From Picochlorum sp. 'celeri' (Eukaryota; Chlorophyta; Trebouxiophyceae): a DNA stretch of 64,000 bases. This document shows, in pieces, positions 10,207 through 18,625 of this stretch. Positions within the stretch are counted from its first letter, which is position 1; each line of letters begins with the position of its first letter. The notes under the pieces were generated by a model. It saw nothing but the letters and a program-made list of their open reading frames with translations, made no database searches and was not told the origin of the DNA. The stretch is from NCBI GenBank assembly GCA_010909725.1, contig JAACMV010000020.1, positions 930,001 through 994,000 on the forward strand. The letters run 5' to 3'. Both the position numbers and the translations under genes were made by a program.

Positions 10207-11724
10207 ATGTCGGGTTGGTGGGATCGGCTTGATGAGGTGGAGGCATTGCAATCTATTTATGGAGAGGACAGGTTCAGTTTCCATGTCGATGGTGTGCTGG
10301 GAGAAGAAGAGGTGGAAGCCAGTCTGGTTGAGAGGTTGAGGGGTTTGGAACCAGTGCCGAATGCATGGAGCATCACCTGCCAGATCGATGTAGAGGTGGA
10401 GGTTCCCTGTGGAGGGATAGGAATATCTAGAGGTGATGAGCGTGTGGCTGGCAATGCTGTGGTGGCTACTATTCAGCATCTGCCACCTGTGAGGGTTGAG
10501 GCTAGCATGCAGCCTGGGTACCCTGACCATGGAGGCCCCAGGTTTCGGGTGTCCTCTTGCTGGTTGGGCGATGCGATGACTTCTAGGATTGAAGAGGATC
10601 TGAACGCATGGGAGTTGGATGGATCGCCGATTCTTTTTGCATGCTGTGAGCATGTACGGTGCATGTTGGTCGAATCAGGGAGGGATCTGCAGAGTATTCA
10701 AGTGCCATCTGACGACGTCGTTCGACTTTTATTACAATATACAAGTGCAAGGGAGAATGATTTATTTAATGATGGCATGCACACATGCAGTATTTGTTAT
10801 GAAGAGTTGCCAGGGTCTCGGTGTACAACTCTCCACTGTGGGCATTATTTTTGTACATCATGCCTGCAGTCTCAGCTGCAGGTTAGTATCACAGAGGGAG
10901 ATGTAGAATCAATACGATGCGCTAATGTCGACTGCAGAGACATGCTGGAACCCCATGAAGTTCAAATACTTGTTGATACCGACATGTTTGAGCGTTGGCA
11001 AGATATCACCCTGAACAAGTTTCTGTCTGCCATGCCAGATGCAGCTTACTGTCCTCGATGCTCCTCAGTGTCCATCGAAGACACTGAAGATAATTCAGCG
11101 GATTGTCCTAAATGTTTTTTTGTATTTTGTACACTGTGTGAGGAGGGTCGGCACCCAGGGATAGAGTGTGTTGGTCCTGAAACCAAGTTGGAGATTCTTC
11201 GGAAGAAGGCTGCTGGGGGAGGGAGGTCAGCGGTCGCAGATCTTCGACGGAAAGAGCAAGAGTACCAAAACTTGATTGAAATTCGAAAGACGAGCAAATC
11301 ATGCCCGGCGTGCGGCATGGCGATCCACAAGGTCCAGGGCTGCAACAAGATGATTTGTGCAAACTGTGGATGCTTTTTCTGCTACAAATGTGGCGCAGAC
11401 ATCTCAGACGTGGGATATGACCATTACAAAGATGGCAAGAATTGTGTGCTATTTGACCATCAGGAGATTCTGCGATGGGAAAGGCAATGGGAACTCATGG
11501 GTGGCCAGGAACAGCCTGCAGAGGCTGCACTCCCTCCACCACTACAGCACCATACCAGGACATACTGCCCCAATTGCGGCCAATGCAATTTCCGGATTGC
11601 AGAAAACAATCACATTCATTGCTGGAGTTGTGCGCAGTATTACTGCTCCAGGTGTCGACAAATACTTCCTCGAAGAAGGAGTGGAGCCCATTTTGGCAAG
11701 GGTGGATGTCCCCAGCATGGCTGA
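10207..11724 (+). CDS. RNF14: RNF14-like RWD/RBR E3 ubiquitin ligase, copy 1
   Basis: Single exon, 505 residues. The RWD domain (about 4-155) is followed by RING1 (C194SIC...C243), IBR (about 262-325) and RING2 (C366PAC...C395). Cys379 in the QGCNKMIC context is the expected thioester cysteine of RBR ligases. A further Cys-rich C-terminal segment (about 448-500) is present. This is the RNF14 order; RNF14 ubiquitinates proteins crosslinked to RNA or stalled on ribosomes in animals. The product is identical to copy 2 and differs from copy 4 at five positions (R7Q, N52D, S55G, E78K, H108Q going to copy 4), all within the RWD part. All zinc and catalytic residues are intact. Confidence 0.9.
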   Translation: MSGWWDRLDEVEALQSIYGEDRFSFHVDGVLGEEEVEASLVERLRGLEPVPNAWSITCQIDVEVEVPCGGIGISRGDERVAGNAVVATIQHLPPVRVEASMQPGYPDHGGPRFRVSSCWLGDAMTSRIEEDLNAWELDGSPILFACCEHVRCMLVESGRDLQSIQVPSDDVVRLLLQYTSARENDLFNDGMHTCSICYEELPGSRCTTLHCGHYFCTSCLQSQLQVSITEGDVESIRCANVDCRDMLEPHEVQILVDTDMFERWQDITLNKFLSAMPDAAYCPRCSSVSIEDTEDNSADCPKCFFVFCTLCEEGRHPGIECVGPETKLEILRKKAAGGGRSAVADLRRKEQEYQNLIEIRKTSKSCPACGMAIHKVQGCNKMICANCGCFFCYKCGADISDVGYDHYKDGKNCVLFDHQEILRWERQWELMGGQEQPAEAALPPPLQHHTRTYCPNCGQCNFRIAENNHIHCWSCAQYYCSRCRQILPRRRSGAHFGKGGCPQHG

Positions 11725-11844
11725 TGCGTTGATGTTCTACAATGCTGGCACAGGATTTGACATCGAGCTGATTTCGTCATCGTTATTAATGTAATTTAGA
11801 TGTTAGAGTAGGTCACCCTTTCAATCGTAGAACAGTGTGCCGCC

Positions 11845-12634
11845 ATGTCAAACATCTACAGACTTGGCACTGCTTGTGCTTCTGCCCTGGTGGGGAGTTC
11901 AGGACTTATTGGGGGGTCCAGTAGTCTCATACATTGCGCATCTGACAAGGATAAATATTTTGACCCGGATGCTCTTGAACGTGGAGCAAAGGTATGGCAT
12001 GGGTTATTTTTGTCATGGGCACTGATTTGCTTCAACCAGTGATTCCGAGACACGCCGATGCGTGTGTGATTATGTTTATGGATTCAAATTCTTAGTATAT
12101 TGTAAGGATGGGTTTGTGACGATGACATTGTGGGTGCTTTTGCAGGCTCTGAGGGAAATACAGAACTCTCCTTATGCCAAGCGAGTTTTCGACCAGATCA
12201 AAACGCAGGAGCAGACCAAGCAGCAGGAGCTCAAGGTGAAAGAGGCAGAGTTCAAGGCTGCCACTGAGAAGGCTGCCATAGAGCATGAGAGAATCAAGTG
12301 GGAGGAGCAAAGAAAGGCTATGCAGCAGGATGCACAGACAAAAGCACAGCTGGCACAGTATAATGATGAGTTGGCGAGAAAGAGGGCTGAAGCGGAGCAT
12401 GAGAAGCAAAGACAAAGGAATATGGAAATGGTTCGCTTCCAAGAGGAGAGTGCACGGCGTCAGGAGGAGCAGAAGGCTGCTGTTGCAGCACAGATAGAGG
12501 CAGAGAAAGTAAGTAAAGGAGCAGTATCGGTTTTCGTCCATGTGCCACTTGTATTTTCCTTGGAAGATCACTTTTGTTTCCTTCGCTGTCTCATTCGCCA
12601 GATACCTCAGTGCATGGCTGTAATTAATTGTTGA
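11845..12634 (+). pseudogene. truncated ATAD3 fused in frame to pyroglutamyl-peptidase tail, copy 1
   Basis: Exon 1 (11845-11991) and the start of exon 2 (12146-12506) match the intact ATAD3 at 18626-20552. A 6-bp filler then joins it to the repeated end of the peptidase gene. The frame stays open and uses the peptidase's own frame and stop, predicting a 211-residue chimera: about 170 residues of ATAD3 N-terminal coiled coil plus 39 residues of peptidase C-terminus. The membrane helix and the AAA+ ATPase are missing. The junction also creates a GTAAGT string (12509-12514) that could act as a 5' splice site. It cannot work as ATAD3; whether it is expressed and interferes with the full protein is unknown. 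Confidence 0.85.
12513..12634 (+). pseudogene. pyroglutamyl-peptidase 3' fragment (unit 2)
   Basis: A copy of 9667-9788 lacking the start, Glu81 and Cys144, so it is not functional as a peptidase. It forms the C-terminal part of the ATAD3 chimera that begins at 11845. Confidence 0.9.
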
Positions 12635-12683
12635 CTTCAGAGTGATATTTTTTACAAACAAATAATATCTATAGTATGTATGA

Positions 12684-13042
12684 ATGCGTCCCAAAGTCCT
12701 GCTTTTTGTCATTTGTTTGGTGTATGTGGCATACTCGATTTGGATTCTCGGGACGGTGCGTGGGAGTTCTGGGCATTCGTCAATACAGAGAGGGATGTCT
12801 TGTATTTTTTAATAGGAAAGACTATACATGAGGGAATCACGGGATGAACCTGAGTTGTTGTCCATGTGTATTGCTGAATGCAGCCAGTTATAGTTGATAC
12901 CATAGAGACAGGAAAGTACTGGGCTACAGATACGGTCCCTGATGTATTGTATGGGATAGGGATTCCTCTATTGGTTGGGTGGTGTGGTGGGAGTCTTGTT
13001 GCCATAGGATTGGGAATTCAGTTGATTCGGTGCTCATTGTAA
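12684..13042 (+). CDS. DPM2: DPM2 copy 2
   Basis: Exons 12684-12755 and 12884-13042, 76 residues, same splice sites as copy 1. The first exon 2 residues are PVIVD instead of PFIVD. The frame is intact, and the 49-bp 5' flank plus the peptidase tail are also duplicated. A promoter lying further upstream in the peptidase gene would not have been copied; here the ATAD3 chimera lies upstream instead, so expression of this copy may differ. Confidence 0.78.
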
Positions 13043-13052
13043 CTCCACCAGG

Positions 13053-14570
13053 ATGTCGGGTTGGTGGGATCGGCTTGATGAGGTGGAGGCATTGCAATCT
13101 ATTTATGGAGAGGACAGGTTCAGTTTCCATGTCGATGGTGTGCTGGGAGAAGAAGAGGTGGAAGCCAGTCTGGTTGAGAGGTTGAGGGGTTTGGAACCAG
13201 TGCCGAATGCATGGAGCATCACCTGCCAGATCGATGTAGAGGTGGAGGTTCCCTGTGGAGGGATAGGAATATCTAGAGGTGATGAGCGTGTGGCTGGCAA
13301 TGCTGTGGTGGCTACTATTCAGCATCTGCCACCTGTGAGGGTTGAGGCTAGCATGCAGCCTGGGTACCCTGACCATGGAGGCCCCAGGTTTCGGGTGTCC
13401 TCTTGCTGGTTGGGCGATGCGATGACTTCTAGGATTGAAGAGGATCTGAACGCATGGGAGTTGGATGGATCGCCGATTCTTTTTGCATGCTGTGAGCATG
13501 TACGGTGCATGTTGGTCGAATCAGGGAGGGATCTGCAGAGTATTCAAGTGCCATCTGACGACGTCGTTCGACTTTTATTACAATATACAAGTGCAAGGGA
13601 GAATGATTTATTTAATGATGGCATGCACACATGCAGTATTTGTTATGAAGAGTTGCCAGGGTCTCGGTGTACAACTCTCCACTGTGGGCATTATTTTTGT
13701 ACATCATGCCTGCAGTCTCAGCTGCAGGTTAGTATCACAGAGGGAGATGTAGAATCAATACGATGCGCTAATGTCGACTGCAGAGACATGCTGGAACCCC
13801 ATGAAGTTCAAATACTTGTTGATACCGACATGTTTGAGCGTTGGCAAGATATCACCCTGAACAAGTTTCTGTCTGCCATGCCAGATGCAGCTTACTGTCC
13901 TCGATGCTCCTCAGTGTCCATCGAAGACACTGAAGATAATTCAGCGGATTGTCCTAAATGTTTTTTTGTATTTTGTACACTGTGTGAGGAGGGTCGGCAC
14001 CCAGGGATAGAGTGTGTTGGTCCTGAAACCAAGTTGGAGATTCTTCGGAAGAAGGCTGCTGGGGGAGGGAGGTCAGCGGTCGCAGATCTTCGACGGAAAG
14101 AGCAAGAGTACCAAAACTTGATTGAAATTCGAAAGACGAGCAAATCATGCCCGGCGTGCGGCATGGCGATCCACAAGGTCCAGGGCTGCAACAAGATGAT
14201 TTGTGCAAACTGTGGATGCTTTTTCTGCTACAAATGTGGCGCAGACATCTCAGACGTGGGATATGACCATTACAAAGATGGCAAGAATTGTGTGCTATTT
14301 GACCATCAGGAGATTCTGCGATGGGAAAGGCAATGGGAACTCATGGGTGGCCAGGAACAGCCTGCAGAGGCTGCACTCCCTCCACCACTACAGCACCATA
14401 CCAGGACATACTGCCCCAATTGCGGCCAATGCAATTTCCGGATTGCAGAAAACAATCACATTCATTGCTGGAGTTGTGCGCAGTATTACTGCTCCAGGTG
14501 TCGACAAATACTTCCTCGAAGAAGGAGTGGAGCCCATTTTGGCAAGGGTGGATGTCCCCAGCATGGCTGA
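13053..14570 (+). CDS. RNF14: RNF14-like RBR E3 ligase, copy 2
   Basis: 505 residues, identical to copy 1 (RWD, RING1, IBR, RING2 with Cys379 of the QGC motif). Ten nucleotides separate the DPM2 copy 2 stop from its ATG, and 120 bp separate its stop from the next ATAD3 fragment. It is intact and potentially expressed. Near-identity at the nucleotide level shows the duplication is recent or homogenised. Confidence 0.9.
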   Translation: MSGWWDRLDEVEALQSIYGEDRFSFHVDGVLGEEEVEASLVERLRGLEPVPNAWSITCQIDVEVEVPCGGIGISRGDERVAGNAVVATIQHLPPVRVEASMQPGYPDHGGPRFRVSSCWLGDAMTSRIEEDLNAWELDGSPILFACCEHVRCMLVESGRDLQSIQVPSDDVVRLLLQYTSARENDLFNDGMHTCSICYEELPGSRCTTLHCGHYFCTSCLQSQLQVSITEGDVESIRCANVDCRDMLEPHEVQILVDTDMFERWQDITLNKFLSAMPDAAYCPRCSSVSIEDTEDNSADCPKCFFVFCTLCEEGRHPGIECVGPETKLEILRKKAAGGGRSAVADLRRKEQEYQNLIEIRKTSKSCPACGMAIHKVQGCNKMICANCGCFFCYKCGADISDVGYDHYKDGKNCVLFDHQEILRWERQWELMGGQEQPAEAALPPPLQHHTRTYCPNCGQCNFRIAENNHIHCWSCAQYYCSRCRQILPRRRSGAHFGKGGCPQHG

Positions 14571-14690
14571 TGCGTTGATGTTCTACAATGCTGGCACAGG
14601 ATTTGACATCGAGCTGATTTCGTCATCGTTATTAATGTAATTTAGATGTTAGAGTAGGTCACCCTTTCAATCGTAGAACAGTGTGCCGCC

Positions 14691-15480
14691 ATGTCAAACA
14701 TCTACAGACTTGGCACTGCTTGTGCTTCTGCCCTGGTGGGGAGTTCAGGACTTATTGGGGGGTCCAGTAGTCTCATACATTGCGCATCTGACAAGGATAA
14801 ATATTTTGACCCGGATGCTCTTGAACGTGGAGCAAAGGTATGGCATGGGTTATTTTTGTCATGGGCACTGATTTGCTTCAACCAGTGATTCCGAGACACG
14901 CCGATGCGTGTGTGATTATGTTTATGGATTCAAATTCTTAGTATATTGTAAGGATGGGTTTGTGACGATGACATTGTGGGTGCTTTTGCAGGCTCTGAGG
15001 GAAATACAGAACTCTCCTTATGCCAAGCGAGTTTTCGACCAGATCAAAACGCAGGAGCAGACCAAGCAGCAGGAGCTCAAGGTGAAAGAGGCAGAGTTCA
15101 AGGCTGCCACTGAGAAGGCTGCCATAGAGCATGAGAGAATCAAGTGGGAGGAGCAAAGAAAGGCTATGCAGCAGGATGCACAGACAAAAGCACAGCTGGC
15201 ACAGTATAATGATGAGTTGGCGAGAAAGAGGGCTGAAGCGGAGCATGAGAAGCAAAGACAAAGGAATATGGAAATGGTTCGCTTCCAAGAGGAGAGTGCA
15301 CGGCGTCAGGAGGAGCAGAAGGCTGCTGTTGCAGCACAGATAGAGGCAGAGAAAGTAAGTAAAGGAGCAGTATCGGTTTTCGTCCATGTGCCACTTGTAT
15401 TTTCCTTGGAAGATCACTTTTGTTTCCTTCGCTGTCTCATTCGCCAGATACCTCAGTGCATGGCTGTAATTAATTGTTGA
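14691..15480 (+). pseudogene. truncated ATAD3 fused in frame to pyroglutamyl-peptidase tail, copy 2
   Basis: Exons 14691-14837 and 14992-15352, then the same aagtaa filler and the peptidase tail ending at 15480, give the same 211-residue chimeric frame as at 11845-12634. It lacks the transmembrane helix and ATPase. The identical junction means the second chimera came from amplification of the first, not from an independent break. Confidence 0.85.
15359..15480 (+). pseudogene. pyroglutamyl-peptidase 3' fragment (unit 3)
   Basis: A copy of 9667-9788 that supplies the C-terminus of the second ATAD3 chimera. It has no start codon and lacks the Glu and Cys of the peptidase triad. Confidence 0.9.
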
Positions 15481-15529
15481 CTTCAGAGTGATATTTTTTA
15501 CAAACAAATAATATCTATAGTATGTATGA

Positions 15530-15888
15530 ATGCGTCCCAAAGTCCTGCTTTTTGTCATTTGTTTGGTGTATGTGGCATACTCGATTTGGATTCTCGGGAC
15601 GGTGCGTGGGAGTTCTGGGCATTCGTCAATACAGAGAGGGATGTCTTGTATTTTTTAATAGGAAAGACTATACATGAGGGAATCACGGGATGAACCTGAG
15701 TTGTTGTCCATGTGTATTGCTGAATGCAGCCAGTTATAGTTGATACCATAGAGACAGGAAAGTACTGGGCTACAGATACGGTCCCTGATGTATTGTATGG
15801 GATAGGGATTCCTCTATTGGTTGGGTGGTGTGGTGGGAGTCTTGTTGCCATAGGATTGGGAATTCAGTTGATTCGGTGCTCATTGTAA
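15530..15888 (+). CDS. DPM2: DPM2 copy 3
   Basis: Exons 15530-15601 and 15730-15888, 76 residues, intact and with PVIVD at the start of exon 2. It survives in the truncated unit although the RNF14 copy that follows is broken. The base after the stop is the unit 4 type (taatt rather than taact). Confidence 0.78.
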
Positions 15889-15898
15889 TTCCACCAGG

Positions 15899-16569
15899 AT
15901 GTCGGGTTGGTGGGATCAGCTTGATGAGGTGGAGGCATTGCAATCTATTTATGGAGAGGACAGGTTCAGTTTCCATGTCGATGGTGTGCTGGGAGAAGAA
16001 GAGGTGGAAGCCAGTCTGGTTGAGAGGTTGAGGGGTTTGGAACCAGTGCCGGATGCATGGGCATCACCTGCCAGATCGATGTAGAGGTGGAGGTTCCCTG
16101 TGGAGGGATAGGAATATCTAGAGGTGATAAGCGTGTGGCTGGCAATGCTGTGGTGGCTACTATTCAGCATCTGCCACCTGTGAGGGTTGAGGCTAGCATG
16201 CAGCCTGGGTACCCTGACCAGGGAGGCCCCAGGTTTCGGGTGTCCTCTTGCTGGTTGGGCGATGCGATGACTTCTAGGATTGAAGAGGATCTGAACGCAT
16301 GGGAGTTGGATGGATCGCCGATTCTTTTTGCATGCTGTGAGCATGTACGGTGCATGTTGGTCGAATCAGGGAGGGATCTGCAGAGTATTCAAGTGCCATC
16401 TGACGACGTCGTTCGACTTTTATTACAATATACAAGTGCAAGGGAGAATAAAGGAGCAGTATCGGTTTTCGTCCATGTGCCACTTGTATTTTCCTTGGAA
16501 GATCACTTTTGTTTCCTTCGCTGTCTCATTCGCCAGATACCTCAGTGCATGGCTGTAATTAATTGTTGA
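15899..16569 (+). pseudogene. broken RNF14 copy 3, frameshifted and truncated
   Basis: The ATG at 15899 starts a frame matching RNF14 copy 4. One G is missing from the run at 16059-16061 (copy 4 has four Gs), which shifts the frame to a stop at 16084 after 61 residues. Past the shift the original RNF14 frame stays open from 16057, reaches the junction at 16448 and continues in frame into the peptidase tail, ending at 16569. All RING domains are absent. It cannot act as a ligase. Confidence 0.9.
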
Positions 16570-16618
16570 CTTCAGAGTGATATTTTTTACAAACAAATAA
16601 TATCTATAGTATGTATGA

Positions 16619-16977
16619 ATGCGTCCCAAAGTCCTGCTTTTTGTCATTTGTTTGGTGTATGTGGCATACTCGATTTGGATTCTCGGGACGGTGCGTGGGA
16701 GTTCTGGGCATTCGTCAATACAGAGAGGGATGTCTTGTATTTTTTAATAGGAAAGACTATACATGAGGGAATCACGGGATGAACCTGAGTTGTTGTCCAT
16801 GTGTATTGCTGAATGCAGCCAGTTATAGTTGATACCATAGAGACAGGAAAGTACTGGGCTACAGATACGGTCCCTGATGTATTGTATGGGATAGGGATTC
16901 CTCTATTGGTTGGGTGGTGTGGTGGGAGTCTTGTTGCCATAGGATTGGGAATTCAGTTGATTCGGTGCTCATTGTAA
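16619..16977 (+). CDS. DPM2: DPM2 copy 4
   Basis: Exons 16619-16690 and 16819-16977, 76 residues, intact, with PVIVD. Ten nucleotides separate its stop from the ATG of RNF14 copy 4. Together with the intact RNF14 and ATAD3 downstream it forms the only unit in which all three genes are complete. Confidence 0.78.
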
Positions 16978-16987
16978 TTCCACCAGG

Positions 16988-18505
16988 ATGTCGGGTTGGT
17001 GGGATCAGCTTGATGAGGTGGAGGCATTGCAATCTATTTATGGAGAGGACAGGTTCAGTTTCCATGTCGATGGTGTGCTGGGAGAAGAAGAGGTGGAAGC
17101 CAGTCTGGTTGAGAGGTTGAGGGGTTTGGAACCAGTGCCGGATGCATGGGGCATCACCTGCCAGATCGATGTAGAGGTGGAGGTTCCCTGTGGAGGGATA
17201 GGAATATCTAGAGGTGATAAGCGTGTGGCTGGCAATGCTGTGGTGGCTACTATTCAGCATCTGCCACCTGTGAGGGTTGAGGCTAGCATGCAGCCTGGGT
17301 ACCCTGACCAGGGAGGCCCCAGGTTTCGGGTGTCCTCTTGCTGGTTGGGCGATGCGATGACTTCTAGGATTGAAGAGGATCTGAACGCATGGGAGTTGGA
17401 TGGATCGCCGATTCTTTTTGCATGCTGTGAGCATGTACGGTGCATGTTGGTTGAATCAGGGAGGGATCTGCAGAGTATTCAAGTGCCATCTGACGACGTC
17501 GTTCGACTTTTATTGCAATATACAAGTGCAAGGGAGAATGATTTATTTAATGATGGCATGCACACATGCAGTATTTGTTATGAAGAGTTGCCAGGGTCTC
17601 GGTGTACAACTCTCCACTGTGGGCATTATTTTTGCACATCATGCCTGCAGTCTCAGCTGCAGGTTAGTATCACAGAGGGAGATGTAGAATCAATACGATG
17701 CGCTAATGTCGACTGCAGAGACATGCTGGAACCTCATGAAGTTCAAATACTTGTTGATACCGACATGTTTGAGCGTTGGCAAGATATCACCCTGAACAAG
17801 TTTCTGTCTGCCATGCCAGATGCAGCTTACTGTCCTCGATGCTCCTCAGTGTCCATCGAAGACACTGAAGATAATTCAGCGGATTGTCCTAAATGTTTTT
17901 TTGTATTTTGTACACTGTGTGAGGAGGGTCGGCACCCAGGGATAGAGTGTGTTGGTCCTGAAACCAAGTTGGAGATTCTTCGGAAGAAGGCTGCTGGGGG
18001 AGGGAGGTCAGCGGTCGCAGATCTTCGACGGAAAGAGCAAGAGTACCAAAACTTGATTGAAATTCGAAAGACAAGCAAATCATGCCCGGCGTGCGGCATG
18101 GCGATCCACAAGGTCCAGGGCTGCAACAAGATGATTTGTGCAAACTGTGGATGCTTTTTCTGCTACAAATGTGGCGCAGACATCTCAGACGTGGGATATG
18201 ACCATTACAAAGATGGAAAGAATTGCGTGCTATTTGACCATCAGGAGATTCTGCGATGGGAAAGGCAATGGGAACTCATGGGTGGCCAGGAACAGCCTGC
18301 AGAGGCTGCACTCCCTCCACCACTGCAGCACCATACCAGGACATACTGCCCCAATTGCGGCCAATGCAATTTCCGGATTGCAGAAAACAATCACATTCAT
18401 TGCTGGAGTTGTGCGCAGTATTACTGCTCCAGGTGTCGACAAATACTTCCTCGAAGAAGGAGTGGAGCCCATTTTGGCAAGGGTGGATGTCCCCAGCATG
18501 GCTGA
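16988..18505 (+). CDS. RNF14: RNF14-like RBR E3 ligase, copy 4
   Basis: 505 residues with RWD (about 4-155), RING1 (from C194), IBR and RING2 (C366 to C395, active-site Cys379). Compared with copies 1 and 2 it has Q7, D52, G55, K78 and Q108; every difference falls in the RWD domain and none touches a zinc ligand. A few silent changes are also present (for example near 17453, 17514 and 18072). The stop is 120 bp before the intact ATAD3 start. Confidence 0.9.
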   Translation: MSGWWDQLDEVEALQSIYGEDRFSFHVDGVLGEEEVEASLVERLRGLEPVPDAWGITCQIDVEVEVPCGGIGISRGDKRVAGNAVVATIQHLPPVRVEASMQPGYPDQGGPRFRVSSCWLGDAMTSRIEEDLNAWELDGSPILFACCEHVRCMLVESGRDLQSIQVPSDDVVRLLLQYTSARENDLFNDGMHTCSICYEELPGSRCTTLHCGHYFCTSCLQSQLQVSITEGDVESIRCANVDCRDMLEPHEVQILVDTDMFERWQDITLNKFLSAMPDAAYCPRCSSVSIEDTEDNSADCPKCFFVFCTLCEEGRHPGIECVGPETKLEILRKKAAGGGRSAVADLRRKEQEYQNLIEIRKTSKSCPACGMAIHKVQGCNKMICANCGCFFCYKCGADISDVGYDHYKDGKNCVLFDHQEILRWERQWELMGGQEQPAEAALPPPLQHHTRTYCPNCGQCNFRIAENNHIHCWSCAQYYCSRCRQILPRRRSGAHFGKGGCPQHG

Positions 18506-18625
18506 TGCGTTGATGTTCTACAATGCTGGCACAGAATTTGACATCGAGCTGATTTCGTCATCGTTATTAATGTAATTTAGATGTTAGAGTAGGTCACCCT
18601 TTCAATCGTAGAACAGTGTGCCGCC

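Larger units (their letters stand above)
9667..12512 (+). repeat. tandem repeat unit 1 (2,846 bp)
   Basis: This unit runs from the pyroglutamyl-peptidase 3' end through DPM2 and RNF14 into ATAD3 exon 2. It stops after a 6-bp filler (aagtaa, 12507-12512) that is absent from both parent sequences. It is nearly identical to unit 2. It differs from units 2-4 at a few bases in and near the DPM2 intron and exon 2 (for example at 10012-10020, 10041 and 10088), which suggests it holds the older 5' flank. Confidence 0.95.
12513..15358 (+). repeat. tandem repeat unit 2 (2,846 bp)
   Basis: Same length and gene content as unit 1, with an identical filler junction at its right end (15353-15358). Its left part carries the bases of units 3 and 4 in the DPM2 intron and exon 2, but from the RNF14 start onward it carries those of unit 1. 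The switch lies between about 12934 and 13044. This mosaic indicates exchange between units. Confidence 0.95.
15359..16448 (+). repeat. tandem repeat unit 3, truncated (1,090 bp)
   Basis: It holds the peptidase tail, a complete DPM2 and the first part of RNF14, and ends inside RNF14 codon 184. It then restarts at the peptidase tail of unit 4. The 1,089-bp spacing and shared bases with unit 4 show it is a local copy of the first 1,089 bp of unit 4 or a deleted full unit. The junction shows a single shared t. Confidence 0.93.

Noticed and set aside
10078..10653. 191-residue minus-strand frame repeated in each unit
   Set aside because: It lies antisense across DPM2 exon 2 and the RNF14 RWD domain, both strongly supported, and has no recognisable domain; it repeats only because the DNA does.
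12092..12712. 206-residue minus-strand frame (and copies at 14938-15558 and 18873-19334), Leu/Ser-rich
   Set aside because: It is the antisense of the Glu/Lys/Gln-rich ATAD3 coiled coil; such sequence lacks stops on the other strand and the Leu/Ser/Cys composition is the expected complement.
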